Below, in pieces: positions 1-9,173 of a DNA stretch of 64,000 nucleotides (within the stretch, counting starts at the first letter, position 1; the number at the start of each line of letters is the position of its first letter). The stretch comes from a bacterium 1xD42-87 (GTDB taxonomy: Bacteria; Bacillota; Clostridia; Lachnospirales; Lachnospiraceae): assembly GCA_003611805.1 (NCBI GenBank), contig RAYM01000017.1, positions 108,862 through 172,861 on the forward strand. Reading direction: 5' to 3'. The translations under genes and the position numbers were made by a program. The notes under the pieces are model-generated. The model ran no database searches. It saw nothing but the letters and a program-made list of their open reading frames with translations, and was not told the DNA's origin.

Positions 1-129
1 AAGGCGGCTTCCACAATTCCGGGAATATGGTATAAGGGAAGTGACCCCTATAAAATCCCGAGAAATATTGTCAGGGATTGGGGACCTTATGAATTTGCAA
101 CAATGATGGATCAGTATTTTATGGATTGA
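1..129 (+). CDS. C-terminal fragment of an upstream gene
   Basis: An open frame enters from the left edge and stops at TGA 127-129, giving the last 42 residues of a protein whose start lies outside the window. The tail is rich in Trp, Tyr and Pro and ends YFMD. It is 12 bases before the next gene, so it is probably part of the same surface-glycan operon. I do not recognise the family from this fragment. Confidence 0.6.
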   Translation, partial: KAASTIPGIWYKGSDPYKIPRNIVRDWGPYEFATMMDQYFMD

Positions 130-141
130 TGGAGAGCGGGC

Positions 142-1236
142 ATGCGCAGGATTATTGTATTTGGAACAGGGGCATTTTATAAAAGTCAGGAGAACAGAAT
201 AAAGGAAACCTATGAAATTGCAGCTTTTTTGGATAACGGTGTACCGGCAGGGATGCCCGGAAGTTACCCGGATTCCCAGATAAAGATATACAATCCTTGT
301 GATACGGATATGATTCAGGAGTATCCGATACTTATTATGGTCAGGAAATTTTATGACATATGCCGGCAGCTGATGGAGATGAAAGTGCCGGAAGGTAACA
401 TTAAGATCGGTTTACAGGAATATCCGGACAGCAGACAGGAGAAACTGGTATTTTCTTCTGGAGAAAGAATTCTGCTGAAAAATGGAACGATATCATTCCA
501 CACGATGCAGAAAGACTTTGACATCGGAAGTCAGGAGGAGTTTGACCGTATGGTGGCTGAATATTACAGCCAAAAGGAAAAGAGAGAGAATCCTTATATT
601 GACCTGATAGCAGACATGCCTGTTATGCCGCTTAACAGAACGTTCGGGTGGGAGAGAGGCAGACCGGTGGACAGATATTATATTGAGAAGTTCCTAGAGG
701 ACAACAGGGAACTGATCGGCGGAGATGTACTGGAAATAGCAGAGAACACTTATACCATGCAGTTTGGCGAAGAAAGGGTGAGAAATTCCTATATTCTTCA
801 TATCGAGGGCTGGGGAGAAAATGCCATCAAAGGGAATCTGGAGACAGGGGAAGGAATCGAAACAGAAAAGTTTGACACGGCGATTATCACCCAGACGCTT
901 ATGTTTACTTATGGGATTGGGCAAGTGGCACATAATATCTATAAGATGTTAAAACGAGGCGGGAGAGCCTTTATTACGGTGGCAGGCATATCCCAGATTT
1001 CAAGATATGATGCGGATGAGTGGGGCAGCTACTTTGCGTTCCATGAAGATGCCATGCGGAAGCTGTTTGTGCCTTTATTTGGGGAAGAAAATGTGGATGT
1101 CCAGACCCACGGGAATATGAAGACTGCGATAGCTCTGCTTTACGGATTAAGTTATGAGGATTTGAAACCGAAGGATTTTGAGGTTGTGGACAAGGATTAT
1201 CCAGTTATCATTACCACAGCACTTTATAAGCGATAG
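142..1236 (+). CDS. Rossmann-like domain fused to a methyltransferase-like domain
   Basis: A 364-residue protein. Residues 3-100 form a small Rossmann-like domain opening with IIVFGTGAFYKS and a downstream FLDNG, the signature shared by the next seven proteins. Residues about 190-360 resemble a class I SAM-dependent methyltransferase: GGDVLEIAENTYT is a motif I-like strand, EKFDTAIITQTLMF the motif II region, and LKRGGRAFITV the usual late strand. The classical GxGxG loop is degenerate, so catalysis is uncertain. It is first complete gene of a tight glycan operon. The inferred role is methylating or recognising a glycan intermediate in the cytoplasm. Confidence 0.6.
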   Translation: MRRIIVFGTGAFYKSQENRIKETYEIAAFLDNGVPAGMPGSYPDSQIKIYNPCDTDMIQEYPILIMVRKFYDICRQLMEMKVPEGNIKIGLQEYPDSRQEKLVFSSGERILLKNGTISFHTMQKDFDIGSQEEFDRMVAEYYSQKEKRENPYIDLIADMPVMPLNRTFGWERGRPVDRYYIEKFLEDNRELIGGDVLEIAENTYTMQFGEERVRNSYILHIEGWGENAIKGNLETGEGIETEKFDTAIITQTLMFTYGIGQVAHNIYKMLKRGGRAFITVAGISQISRYDADEWGSYFAFHEDAMRKLFVPLFGEENVDVQTHGNMKTAIALLYGLSYEDLKPKDFEVVDKDYPVIITTALYKR

Positions 1237-1253
1237 GAAAACGGGAGGTATCC

Positions 1254-1580
1254 ATGGAATATATTGGCGATATTATTTACGATGAGAAGATACTGGATAC
1301 CCGGATGCAGTTTATTATCTATGGTGCGGGGAAGGTAGGCCGGCGGATTTATGAGTATTTCAAGATAAATGACAGACAAGACAGTATCAGGTATTTTTGT
1401 GATGCCAACAGCGCTCTGTGGGGCACTAAGGTCAAAGGGGTTGTGGTGGAAGGACCGGATAAACTTATGGAAGAGTGCGGGGAGTACCAGTTTATATTTG
1501 CCGGACAGTATGCAGATGAGATATGCAGGTTTTTGCTTAAGAAAGGTATCAAAAATATTCACTATGTGTGGATAAGTTGA
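1254..1580 (+). CDS. Stand-alone Rossmann-like domain protein
   Basis: A 108-residue protein made of little more than the Rossmann-like domain fused to larger partners elsewhere in this cluster. The nucleotide-loop-like segment is FIIYGAGKVGRRIYEYF near residues 19-36, followed by a CDANSALWG segment equivalent to the DN-xxxx-G element of the neighbours. GGAGG precedes the ATG at 1254 by about 6 bases. Existence as a free domain suggests it can act in trans or is a remnant of a larger protein. Function unknown. A pyrophosphorylase/epimerase-like sugar-nucleotide binding role is possible but unproven. Confidence 0.55.
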   Translation: MEYIGDIIYDEKILDTRMQFIIYGAGKVGRRIYEYFKINDRQDSIRYFCDANSALWGTKVKGVVVEGPDKLMEECGEYQFIFAGQYADEICRFLLKKGIKNIHYVWIS

Positions 1581-1607
1581 AAAGATGCTGAAAGGACTGT
1601 AGTGTAA

Positions 1608-3170
1608 ATGCAAAGTGTATATTCGTGGGCGGATTTTGAAAAAGAGGCGCAGAACAAGTCGGTTCTTCTGTATGGAACAGGGGCAGGCATCGTAGACTTT
1701 TGCGTAAAATATGAAGACCGGTTTCCGATTGCCGGTGTGGTGGACGGCAGTCCTGATAAGCAGGGGTGGCTATTGGGAGATTTGTCGGCAGGACTGTATC
1801 AGACTTGGCTTGGGGAACTGCGGGTAGAGGCGCCGGATTTCTTGGATGTCTGTTTTGCCGCAGACACTGTGGTGTTGATTGCCAGTCTTAACAGAGCTGA
1901 TGAGATTATTGATGTATTAGAAAGCAAAGGATATGACAAATATTTTGTTATCTCAAAATTTAAAGATTACAGGGTGGAGGATATCGATTTTCAGACCATA
2001 ATTACCGCAGGAAAATCATATGCAAAGCAGTGTATTGAACTACCTATAGAAAAGAAAAAGATTATATTTCATTCCTATCAGGATTATGCGGATCATGAGA
2101 AATATATATCGGAAGCGCTAACCGGTATACGGACGGATTTGGATGTTGTGTGGCTGATCGGCTTTCCCGGTGCATATTTGCCGGATCATGTGCGTGGTGT
2201 GCTAAAAGGCAACTGGAAAAAGGTGATACATGAGATGGAAACCGCCGCCATATGGGTATCGGATCTGGATCTGCCGGAATACCTGATCAAACGTGAAGGA
2301 CAGACCTACATTCAGACAAAACACTGGGCGAGCCTAACGCTCAAAAGATTCTATTTTGATACGGCAACCTTTCAGAAGGAACCACAGCTTTTAAGTATCT
2401 GGGAGCGTGAAAAAAAGATAATTGACTATATTGTGGTGGGAAGTGAATTTGACAGGGAGTCCTGTAGGCGTGGATTTCAGGTCGACAGTTTTATTATGGC
2501 AGGGTCTCCACGGACGGACGCCATGTTCTGTGAGGAGAAGAATAAGAAACGTGTCTATTCCCATTATCATATAGATCAGGGATTACATATGCTTCTGTAT
2601 GCACCAACTTATCGATTTGACAAGGAAAGAGGGAAAAGCTATGAGGCGCCGGGGGATATTGGATTTGCCTATGCAGAAGTAAGAGCGGCGTTAGAGAAAC
2701 GTTTTGGCGGCAAGTGGGTTATTGCACTCAGACTGCATCCAGCGGTGGCAAATGCCCTGGAAGGCGCCGAGCTGCCGGAATTTGTTATGGATATGAGTCA
2801 TTATGATGACAGCGAGGAATTGGTTTCCGCAGCAAATATCACGGTGTCCGATTTTTCAAGCATTATGTTTGAACCCGCATTTGTCAAAAAACCGGTGTTT
2901 TTATTTGCCAAGGATAAAGAGAGTTATATACAGAATGAATATGACCTGTTAATTGAGTATGAAACACTGCCCTTTGCCATTGCGCAGACAAGTGAGCAGT
3001 TGTGCGATAACATTTTATCTTATGACGAAGAAGCTTATAGGAAGCGAGTGGATGAATTTCTGGAGCAATACGGTGTTCATGAAGACGGCAGGGCAAGCGA
3101 AAGAGTTGCCGGGTTTATAGCAGAACTGATAGGAGAGGAGAAAGAAGAAAATGGAAATCAGGGATATTGA
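1608..3170 (+). CDS. CDP-glycerol glycerophosphotransferase family protein with N-terminal Rossmann-like domain
   Basis: A 520-residue protein. Residues 17-110 carry the cluster's Rossmann-like domain (VLLYGTGAGIVDF, VVDGSPDKQG). Residues about 150-505 match the CDP-glycerol glycerophosphotransferase family (TagB/TagF type): PRTDAMF, then LLYAPTYR, LRLHPAV and the diagnostic SDFSSIMFEPAF with KKPVFLF. Family enzymes transfer glycerol-phosphate (or another alditol phosphate) from a CDP donor onto a lipid-linked or polymeric acceptor at the inner membrane face. The fused cytidylyltransferase at 6806-9139 could supply the donor. Its end overlaps the next gene by 20 bases, implying translational coupling. 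Confidence 0.82.
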   Translation: MQSVYSWADFEKEAQNKSVLLYGTGAGIVDFCVKYEDRFPIAGVVDGSPDKQGWLLGDLSAGLYQTWLGELRVEAPDFLDVCFAADTVVLIASLNRADEIIDVLESKGYDKYFVISKFKDYRVEDIDFQTIITAGKSYAKQCIELPIEKKKIIFHSYQDYADHEKYISEALTGIRTDLDVVWLIGFPGAYLPDHVRGVLKGNWKKVIHEMETAAIWVSDLDLPEYLIKREGQTYIQTKHWASLTLKRFYFDTATFQKEPQLLSIWEREKKIIDYIVVGSEFDRESCRRGFQVDSFIMAGSPRTDAMFCEEKNKKRVYSHYHIDQGLHMLLYAPTYRFDKERGKSYEAPGDIGFAYAEVRAALEKRFGGKWVIALRLHPAVANALEGAELPEFVMDMSHYDDSEELVSAANITVSDFSSIMFEPAFVKKPVFLFAKDKESYIQNEYDLLIEYETLPFAIAQTSEQLCDNILSYDEEAYRKRVDEFLEQYGVHEDGRASERVAGFIAELIGEEKEENGNQGY

Positions 3171-4311
3171 TTTATTGAAGGATGCAGGGTTGTTATTCCG
3201 AAACAAGGTTATTATCTGGGGAGCTGGAAGAGATGGGAAAATGGCACTGCGGCTGCTGACAGAGGCTGAAATTTCGGTGGACTGTGTGTGTGATAAAGAC
3301 ACAGATAAACAGGGTAGAGAGATATTTGGAACACAGATTGTTTCCCCGGAAACAGTAATGCAAAAGACACGGACAGAGGATACGGTAATCATTATTGCCA
3401 CAGATCTGTATGGGGATGCGGTATTACAGCATTTAAACGAGATGGGGATTTGTCCGTCAGGAGGCATATATAGTCATTTTGGTCTGAACTATGCCTTAGA
3501 GTACAATATCTACAATCCCTGTTTTGCACCCGCATACAGGAATATGAAACTGATGGAGAGAAGGCTGAAAGCTGCCCAACATTCCATACAGGAAGCCAAT
3601 AATTTGGAGCATGAGCTGATGATGGCATATTGGGCGGATGTACGTCCAATTTTGGTGTATCAGGTGGGTAAGGTAGGATCCATGTCTGTTTACACATCCC
3701 TGCTTTCCCGGAATATGCCTGCCATTCATACCCATCAGATTTGGGATTCGCCGGCGAAGGCGTTACTGGCAAGAGCGGATCATAAGACCACCAAGATCAT
3801 AACGATGGTAAGAGAGCCTATTGGAAGACACCTGGCAGAGTATATGGAAAATATGGATGACGGGTTTTTGGATTGTGAGGCACAGATGGATCTGTGTCAG
3901 AATATTATCGACCGCTTTGTATTGTACCAAAAAACCGCAGATACAGAATTTGACTGGTTTGATCAGGAAATCCGCCGCTTCACAGGCATTGATATTTTTG
4001 ATTATCCGTTTGACCGGGTGAAAGGATATGGACTGATCAGACAGGGTGAGTGGGAAATTCTGGTACTTAAAACAGAGAAATTAAGTGACAATGAGAAAGT
4101 CATAGGAGAATTTGCGGGGATACCGAATTTTAAACTGAAAAATGATAATGTGGCGGGTAAAAAGCCCTATCGGTATCTGTATGCAAATCTGAAACATGAT
4201 CTGAAAATCTCCAGAGAGATTGTGGAATATTACTATACAGACAATGAACGTATGGACCATTTTTATACGGAGGAAGAGAAGCAGGTAATGCGCAGGAAGT
4301 GGGAGGCATAA
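3151..4311 (+). CDS. Rossmann-like domain fused to a sulfotransferase-like (capsular polysaccharide) domain
   Basis: A 386-residue protein. Residues 18-110 hold the Rossmann-like domain (KVIIWGAGRDGKMALRLL, CDKDTDKQG). The second half resembles the putative capsular polysaccharide synthesis/sulfotransferase-like family: ILVYQVGKVGSMSVYTSL near residue 170 looks like a PAPS 5'-phosphosulfate loop, and ITMVREPIGRHLAEYMENM like the 3'-phosphate loop. A role in modifying a surface glycan is inferred. Sulfation itself is not established, since members of this family are poorly characterised. It overlaps the preceding gene and is followed at once by the FkbM gene. Confidence 0.65.
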   Translation: MEIRDIDLLKDAGLLFRNKVIIWGAGRDGKMALRLLTEAEISVDCVCDKDTDKQGREIFGTQIVSPETVMQKTRTEDTVIIIATDLYGDAVLQHLNEMGICPSGGIYSHFGLNYALEYNIYNPCFAPAYRNMKLMERRLKAAQHSIQEANNLEHELMMAYWADVRPILVYQVGKVGSMSVYTSLLSRNMPAIHTHQIWDSPAKALLARADHKTTKIITMVREPIGRHLAEYMENMDDGFLDCEAQMDLCQNIIDRFVLYQKTADTEFDWFDQEIRRFTGIDIFDYPFDRVKGYGLIRQGEWEILVLKTEKLSDNEKVIGEFAGIPNFKLKNDNVAGKKPYRYLYANLKHDLKISREIVEYYYTDNERMDHFYTEEEKQVMRRKWEA

Positions 4312-4331
4312 GAAAGGGGTATACAGACAGG

Positions 4332-5408
4332 ATGCAGAGGTTTCAGAAGGCAGTAGAAGAGATTATGGAGCAGAAAGACATTCGGATGCTTTCCCAGAAG
4401 CTGGCAGGTAAGAAGGTAATTATCTGGGGCGCCGGAAACTGTGGACATCATGTGTATGAGGCGTTGTGTGAACAGAAGGCTACAGTATCCTTTTTTGGAG
4501 ATAACGCATTGGCGGGAAAGACAGATGCCCAGACAGGATTACTGGTTATCGGCATGGATGAGGCAGCAACCGACAGGGAAAATACCTATGTATTATTGAG
4601 TGTCGTGGAAAGAGAACCCTATCAGAAAATCTACGGGCAGCTGTTGGAAGCAGGATTTCAGGACGATCAGATTGTGTGTATGAGCAGCTACATAGAAAGG
4701 CTTCCGGTGAGTTTTTTCAGCAATAATGTTGAGAATTACAGAAAAGTATATGAAACACTGGCGGATGATTTCTCGCGGGAGGTTTATATTGAAAGAATGA
4801 AACGAGTCTATCTGTTGAATGATATGACTGCCATTGTCAGCCCGCCGGAAGAATTGTATTTTGATGCCAGGAACGTACTGACAGGTGAAGAAGTTTTTGT
4901 TGATTGTGGAGGATATGTGGGAGATACCGCTTTGCAATTCATAGAAAAGTGTGGAGGGAAATATAGGAAAATTTTGATATTTGAGCCGGAAAGCTGCAAC
5001 AAAAAGGCGATAGAAGATAATTTACAGGGCGAGAAGTATGAACTGTTTCCTTATGGGGTATGGAGTGAAGATACGGTTCTGAGTTTTGACGCAAGGGGAA
5101 CGGAGGGTTCCTGCATTGTGAAGGAAGAAACAGGAAATCGTATTCAGGTGGTATCACTGGATCATTGCGTGTATGCGCAAAAGCCTACCTTTATCAAGAT
5201 GGATATTGAAGGAGCCGAGTTGGAGGCGCTGAAAGGCAGTGAGCGGATTATAGAGGAATACAAACCTAAACTGGCAATCTGCCTGTATCATAAGCCGGAG
5301 GATCTGTTTGAGATTCCCCTGTTTGTGAAACAGCTGCGGGAGGATTATGACCTATATATCAGACAGTATCGTGCGGACAGATACGAAACGGTTTTATATG
5401 CTGTATAG
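4332..5408 (+). CDS. Rossmann-like domain fused to an FkbM-family methyltransferase
   Basis: I start this at ATG 4332 (358 residues), preceded by GAAAGGGG; a GTG at 4299 overlapping the previous gene is possible. The N-terminal domain shows KVIIWGAGNCGHHVYEAL and FFGDNALAG. The C-terminal domain is a FkbM-type SAM methyltransferase: FVDCGGYVGDT is motif I, ILIFEPES motif II, FIKMDIEGAELEALKGS the very characteristic FkbM acidic motif, and PKLAICLYHKPEDL the closing strand. FkbM enzymes O-methylate sugars or polyketides; here the neighbours point to a surface glycan. Confidence 0.78.
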   Translation: MQRFQKAVEEIMEQKDIRMLSQKLAGKKVIIWGAGNCGHHVYEALCEQKATVSFFGDNALAGKTDAQTGLLVIGMDEAATDRENTYVLLSVVEREPYQKIYGQLLEAGFQDDQIVCMSSYIERLPVSFFSNNVENYRKVYETLADDFSREVYIERMKRVYLLNDMTAIVSPPEELYFDARNVLTGEEVFVDCGGYVGDTALQFIEKCGGKYRKILIFEPESCNKKAIEDNLQGEKYELFPYGVWSEDTVLSFDARGTEGSCIVKEETGNRIQVVSLDHCVYAQKPTFIKMDIEGAELEALKGSERIIEEYKPKLAICLYHKPEDLFEIPLFVKQLREDYDLYIRQYRADRYETVLYAV

Positions 5409-5447
5409 AAGGGTAGCTGATCTGGAATGAGAAAGTTGAGGAAGCTT

Positions 5448-6809
5448 ATGCCAAAAGTTACGGTTATTATGCCATCATTAAATGTGATAATGTATATTCG
5501 ACCGTGTATGGAAAGTGTCTTGGGACAGTCGTTGGAAAATATGGAAATTCTGGCCATTGATGCAGGATCTACGGACGGTACACTGGATGTACTGCAGGAG
5601 TACGCATCGAAAGACAGTAGATTAAAGATCATTAATTCCGATAAAATGAGCTACGGGTATCAGGTAAATATCGGATTACAGAAGGCTTCCGGAGAATATA
5701 TCGGAATCGTGGAGACGGATGATATCATTGAGGAAGATATGTTTGAAGTGTTATATTCGACGGCGGTGGATAACAATCTGGAATATGTTAAGAGCGGCTT
5801 TCAGCAGTTTGTGGAACTATCTGATGGACAAAGGCAGTATCAGGCGGGCGGTACCTGTATTTATGAGAAAGAATTAGCAGGGCAAATTCTTTCTCCCAAA
5901 GATATGCCGGAACTTGCCATACAGGATTATTATTTATGGGCAGGGATCTATCGGAGAGATTTATTGGAGAATATACGGCTGAGTGAGACTCCTGGAGCGG
6001 CCTTTCAGGATATTGGATTTATTTATCAGGTACTGAGTCAGACTGCAAGAGCAATGTATATTGAGAAAGAATTGTATTATTACCGTCAGACAGAGGGTAA
6101 TTCCTCGTTTCACTGTAAAGGGTTTACCTATCTGTTGCAGGAATATGAACAGTTAGAGAGTATCCTTGAGCATCAGCCTTATGTCTGGAAGTGTGCCTAT
6201 TATGAGCGGCTGTTCCAGCAGACCTTGGGACGGTTTGAGAGAATGGCGGTAAGCGGGAAATACTGGCAGGAAGCGGAGATGGATATTTCCCGTATATCCG
6301 GCAGGCTGAGGAAGGCAAAGCAGGAGGGATATTTGCAGCTTCGCAAATTCAGTATGTATGAACAGCTGTTGTATGAACAGCTTTTTTGCGCTCCAGAGAA
6401 GATATATGATTATTACAGGCAGGTATTATGTGTGGAGGCAGAGCCTTTTGTGAAACTGCTTAAGAAAATCGGAGGCAGGGATATCGTTATTTTTGGTTGC
6501 GGGAAGTACGGTAGATTTGTACAGGCATTGTTGTCTCGCCACGTAGCCGGACAACTGCGGGTATTTTGTGACAATGACCCTGGGCTACATCATAAGGTAG
6601 TACAGAATATGGAAGTAGTGCCGCCGGATGCAGCTTGTGCCATATATAAGAAGGCGGTATTTGTTCTTTCTAATTTCAATCATATTGATGCCATGAAAGC
6701 GCAGCTGATGGAAATGGGGATAGAAGAGGAGCGTATAATCATAAACAGGCCAATCATTGACTTACGTTTATTGATGATGCAGGATTTGCCGAAGGAGAGA
6801 CGGACATGA
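5448..6809 (+). CDS. Family 2 glycosyltransferase with C-terminal Rossmann-like domain
   Basis: Start chosen at ATG 5448 because GAGGAAG precedes it; an upstream ATG at 5427 has no good site. The N-terminal GT-A domain is clear: VTVIMPSLNV, GSTDGT (nucleotide-sugar binding), ASGEYIGIVETDD (DxD-like metal site). A helical middle section follows, and the C-terminal 110 residues form the cluster's Rossmann-like domain (DIVIFGCGKYGRFVQALL, VFCDNDPGLHHK). It transfers a sugar from a nucleotide donor to a growing glycan on the cytoplasmic side. The stop overlaps the next start by 4 bases. Confidence 0.82.
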   Translation: MPKVTVIMPSLNVIMYIRPCMESVLGQSLENMEILAIDAGSTDGTLDVLQEYASKDSRLKIINSDKMSYGYQVNIGLQKASGEYIGIVETDDIIEEDMFEVLYSTAVDNNLEYVKSGFQQFVELSDGQRQYQAGGTCIYEKELAGQILSPKDMPELAIQDYYLWAGIYRRDLLENIRLSETPGAAFQDIGFIYQVLSQTARAMYIEKELYYYRQTEGNSSFHCKGFTYLLQEYEQLESILEHQPYVWKCAYYERLFQQTLGRFERMAVSGKYWQEAEMDISRISGRLRKAKQEGYLQLRKFSMYEQLLYEQLFCAPEKIYDYYRQVLCVEAEPFVKLLKKIGGRDIVIFGCGKYGRFVQALLSRHVAGQLRVFCDNDPGLHHKVVQNMEVVPPDAACAIYKKAVFVLSNFNHIDAMKAQLMEMGIEEERIIINRPIIDLRLLMMQDLPKERRT

Positions 6810-9139
6810 AAGAGTTGGAAGGCAGGCTGAAAACAGGATTGATCAAATGGTTTGCGTATCGGGAGAACAGTAGGGTACTATGTGTCGCAAAAGATACACA
6901 AGAGGCAGGGATATTCAGGGAGGCCCTAGCGGATCTGCCCTTGTCTGTGGATGACTTGTCACTAAAGGACATTGAGGACAGAGGATTTGTGCCGGGGGAT
7001 GACAAATATGATTATGTGATCGCCATAGAAGTATTGGAGTACAGTCACAGTCCTGAGAAGACAATACAGTTTATGAGGGCTTCCTTATGTGAGAAGGGGA
7101 AATTGATTCTGGGAATGGATAACCGTCTTGGAATAAGGTATTTTTGCGGTGACAGAGATCAGTTTACGGAAAGAAGCTTTGACAGTATTGAGGGATACGT
7201 GAGGGCAGACAGCTTATATAGTGGTAGCTTAGCCGGCAGGAGTTATGCAAAGGCAGAAATTGAACAGATGCTTGCGCATGGAGGGTTTACGGACTACAGA
7301 TTTTATTCCGTCTATCCGGTTCTTGAAAGACCCCAGATTGTATTTGCACAGGACTATATTCCAAACGAACCTCTTGATATCAGAATTTTTCCACAATATC
7401 ATTATCCGGATACCGTTTTTCTGGAAGAGGAAGGGTTGTATGATACTTTGATAGAAAATGGTCTTTTTCATACCATGGCCAATGGTTTTTTGATAGAGTG
7501 TTCGCTAGATGGTGTATATGCCAATGTATTGCAGGTTACCATGTCTGTGGACAGAGGAAGAGAACATGCATTGTTTACTATGGTACGGCGTGACGATAAG
7601 GTTGAGAAATGGGCCGTCTATGAAGAGGGTATCAAAAGAATCGAGGCCATCAGGGACAATCACTTATATCTAAAGGCGCATGGTATCAATATGGTTGAGA
7701 CTGTTATGGAGCAAAGCCATTTGCAAATGCCATTTATAAAGGAAGTGTCTGCATTAGAGTATCTGCGCACCATTCTCTTGGTAGACAAAGCTGCATTTTT
7801 ACATAAGCTGGATGAATTTTGGAGCCTGATTCTCTCCTCTTCCGAACATGTCCCTTACGCGGAAATTGATTGGGAAAGATTTGAGCCATATTGGAACAAG
7901 AAAAAAGTTGATGATCCTAACAAAGACAGATGGAAGAACATGGCCTATGGAAGTGGAAAAGAGCAGGAAAGTCTGGGTGTGATTTTAAAGAGGGGATATA
8001 TAGATATGGTTCCCCTCAACTGTTTTTATAAAGAGGGGCAGTTTATGTTTTATGATCAGGAAGTTTATGTGGAGAACCTTCCGGCGAAAGTGATCATGAC
8101 CAGAGTGATAGATCTTATCTATGCCGGCAAATATGAATTATATAAGGAATTATCGATAGATGAATTGAAAGACAGATATGTCCTCAATGAATGTAAGAGC
8201 CTGTTTTATGATTTTGTGACAAAATTTTTGGATGACCTGCGCAATGACAATAAGTTGAGCAAGTATTATAAACAGGTGCAGCCAAAACTGGAAATGATCA
8301 ATTCCAATCGCCAGAGGATGAACTATTCTGTAGAAGAGTATGAGCGGATTTTCAGGGATATTTTTAAGGGGGTTGAAAATCGTAAATTGTACTTATTTGG
8401 TTCCGGGAATTTTACAAAGCAGTTCCTGTCACAGTTTCGTAATACATATGACGTTGCGGGGATTATAGACAATAATGAGGGTAAATGGGGAACCATGCTG
8501 GATGGTGTGGAGATTACTTCGCCGGATATCCTTAAAACAATGGAGCCGGGAACCTATAAGGTGATTATATGTATCAAGAATTATTCTGCCGTCATGAATC
8601 AGATGAAGGAGATGCACATAAAGGATTTTAGTATTTATGACAGCAGTCTTATTTATCCAAGGACAGCGAAGAAGATTTGTGTTGACAAAGGTTATGATAC
8701 GAAAGATAAGAAAAAATATCATGTGGGCTATATTGCCGGTGTATTTGACCTGTTTCATGTAGGGCATTTAAATATGTTTAAGAGGGCTAAAGCACTATGC
8801 GATTATTTGATTGTCGGGGTGGTTACCGATCAGGGCGTGATCGAGGATAAAAAGACGATGCCCTTTGTACCCTTTGAGGAACGTATCGAGATGGTGCGCT
8901 CATGCAGGTATGTGGATGAGGCGGTGGAGATACCGCCTGACCGCAGTAATACGGAAGAGGCATACAGAAGATATCAGTTTGACGTGCAGTTTTCAGGAAG
9001 TGATTATGAGTATGATAAGGCATGGCTTGCCAAGAAGGAGTTTCTGCAAAAACAGGGATCAGATTTGTTATTTTTCCCGTATACGCAGTCAACAAGTTCT
9101 ACGAAGTTAAAGGATATGATCAACAAAAAACTTATGTAA
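6806..9139 (+). CDS. Three-domain fusion: methyltransferase-like, Rossmann-like, glycerol-3-phosphate cytidylyltransferase-like
   Basis: A 777-residue fusion. Residues about 10-150 resemble a SAM methyltransferase (YDYVIAIEVLEYSHSPE, CEKGKLILGMDN). About 530-630 hold the Rossmann-like domain (KLYLFGSGNFTKQF, IIDNNEGKWG). From about 640 to the end is a nucleotidyltransferase of the TagD/GCT type: GVFDLFHVGHLNMFKRAK carries the HxGH motif, and SQSTSSTKLK-like PYTQSTSSTKLKD is the second conserved motif. Such domains make CDP-glycerol from glycerol-3-phosphate and CTP, which would feed the glycerophosphotransferase at 1608-3170. The combination in one chain is unusual. Substrate is inferred, not shown. 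Confidence 0.75.
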   Translation: MKELEGRLKTGLIKWFAYRENSRVLCVAKDTQEAGIFREALADLPLSVDDLSLKDIEDRGFVPGDDKYDYVIAIEVLEYSHSPEKTIQFMRASLCEKGKLILGMDNRLGIRYFCGDRDQFTERSFDSIEGYVRADSLYSGSLAGRSYAKAEIEQMLAHGGFTDYRFYSVYPVLERPQIVFAQDYIPNEPLDIRIFPQYHYPDTVFLEEEGLYDTLIENGLFHTMANGFLIECSLDGVYANVLQVTMSVDRGREHALFTMVRRDDKVEKWAVYEEGIKRIEAIRDNHLYLKAHGINMVETVMEQSHLQMPFIKEVSALEYLRTILLVDKAAFLHKLDEFWSLILSSSEHVPYAEIDWERFEPYWNKKKVDDPNKDRWKNMAYGSGKEQESLGVILKRGYIDMVPLNCFYKEGQFMFYDQEVYVENLPAKVIMTRVIDLIYAGKYELYKELSIDELKDRYVLNECKSLFYDFVTKFLDDLRNDNKLSKYYKQVQPKLEMINSNRQRMNYSVEEYERIFRDIFKGVENRKLYLFGSGNFTKQFLSQFRNTYDVAGIIDNNEGKWGTMLDGVEITSPDILKTMEPGTYKVIICIKNYSAVMNQMKEMHIKDFSIYDSSLIYPRTAKKICVDKGYDTKDKKKYHVGYIAGVFDLFHVGHLNMFKRAKALCDYLIVGVVTDQGVIEDKKTMPFVPFEERIEMVRSCRYVDEAVEIPPDRSNTEEAYRRYQFDVQFSGSDYEYDKAWLAKKEFLQKQGSDLLFFPYTQSTSSTKLKDMINKKLM

Positions 9140-9173
9140 CGGATTTATAAAAACGTTGGAGGGTATGATATCG

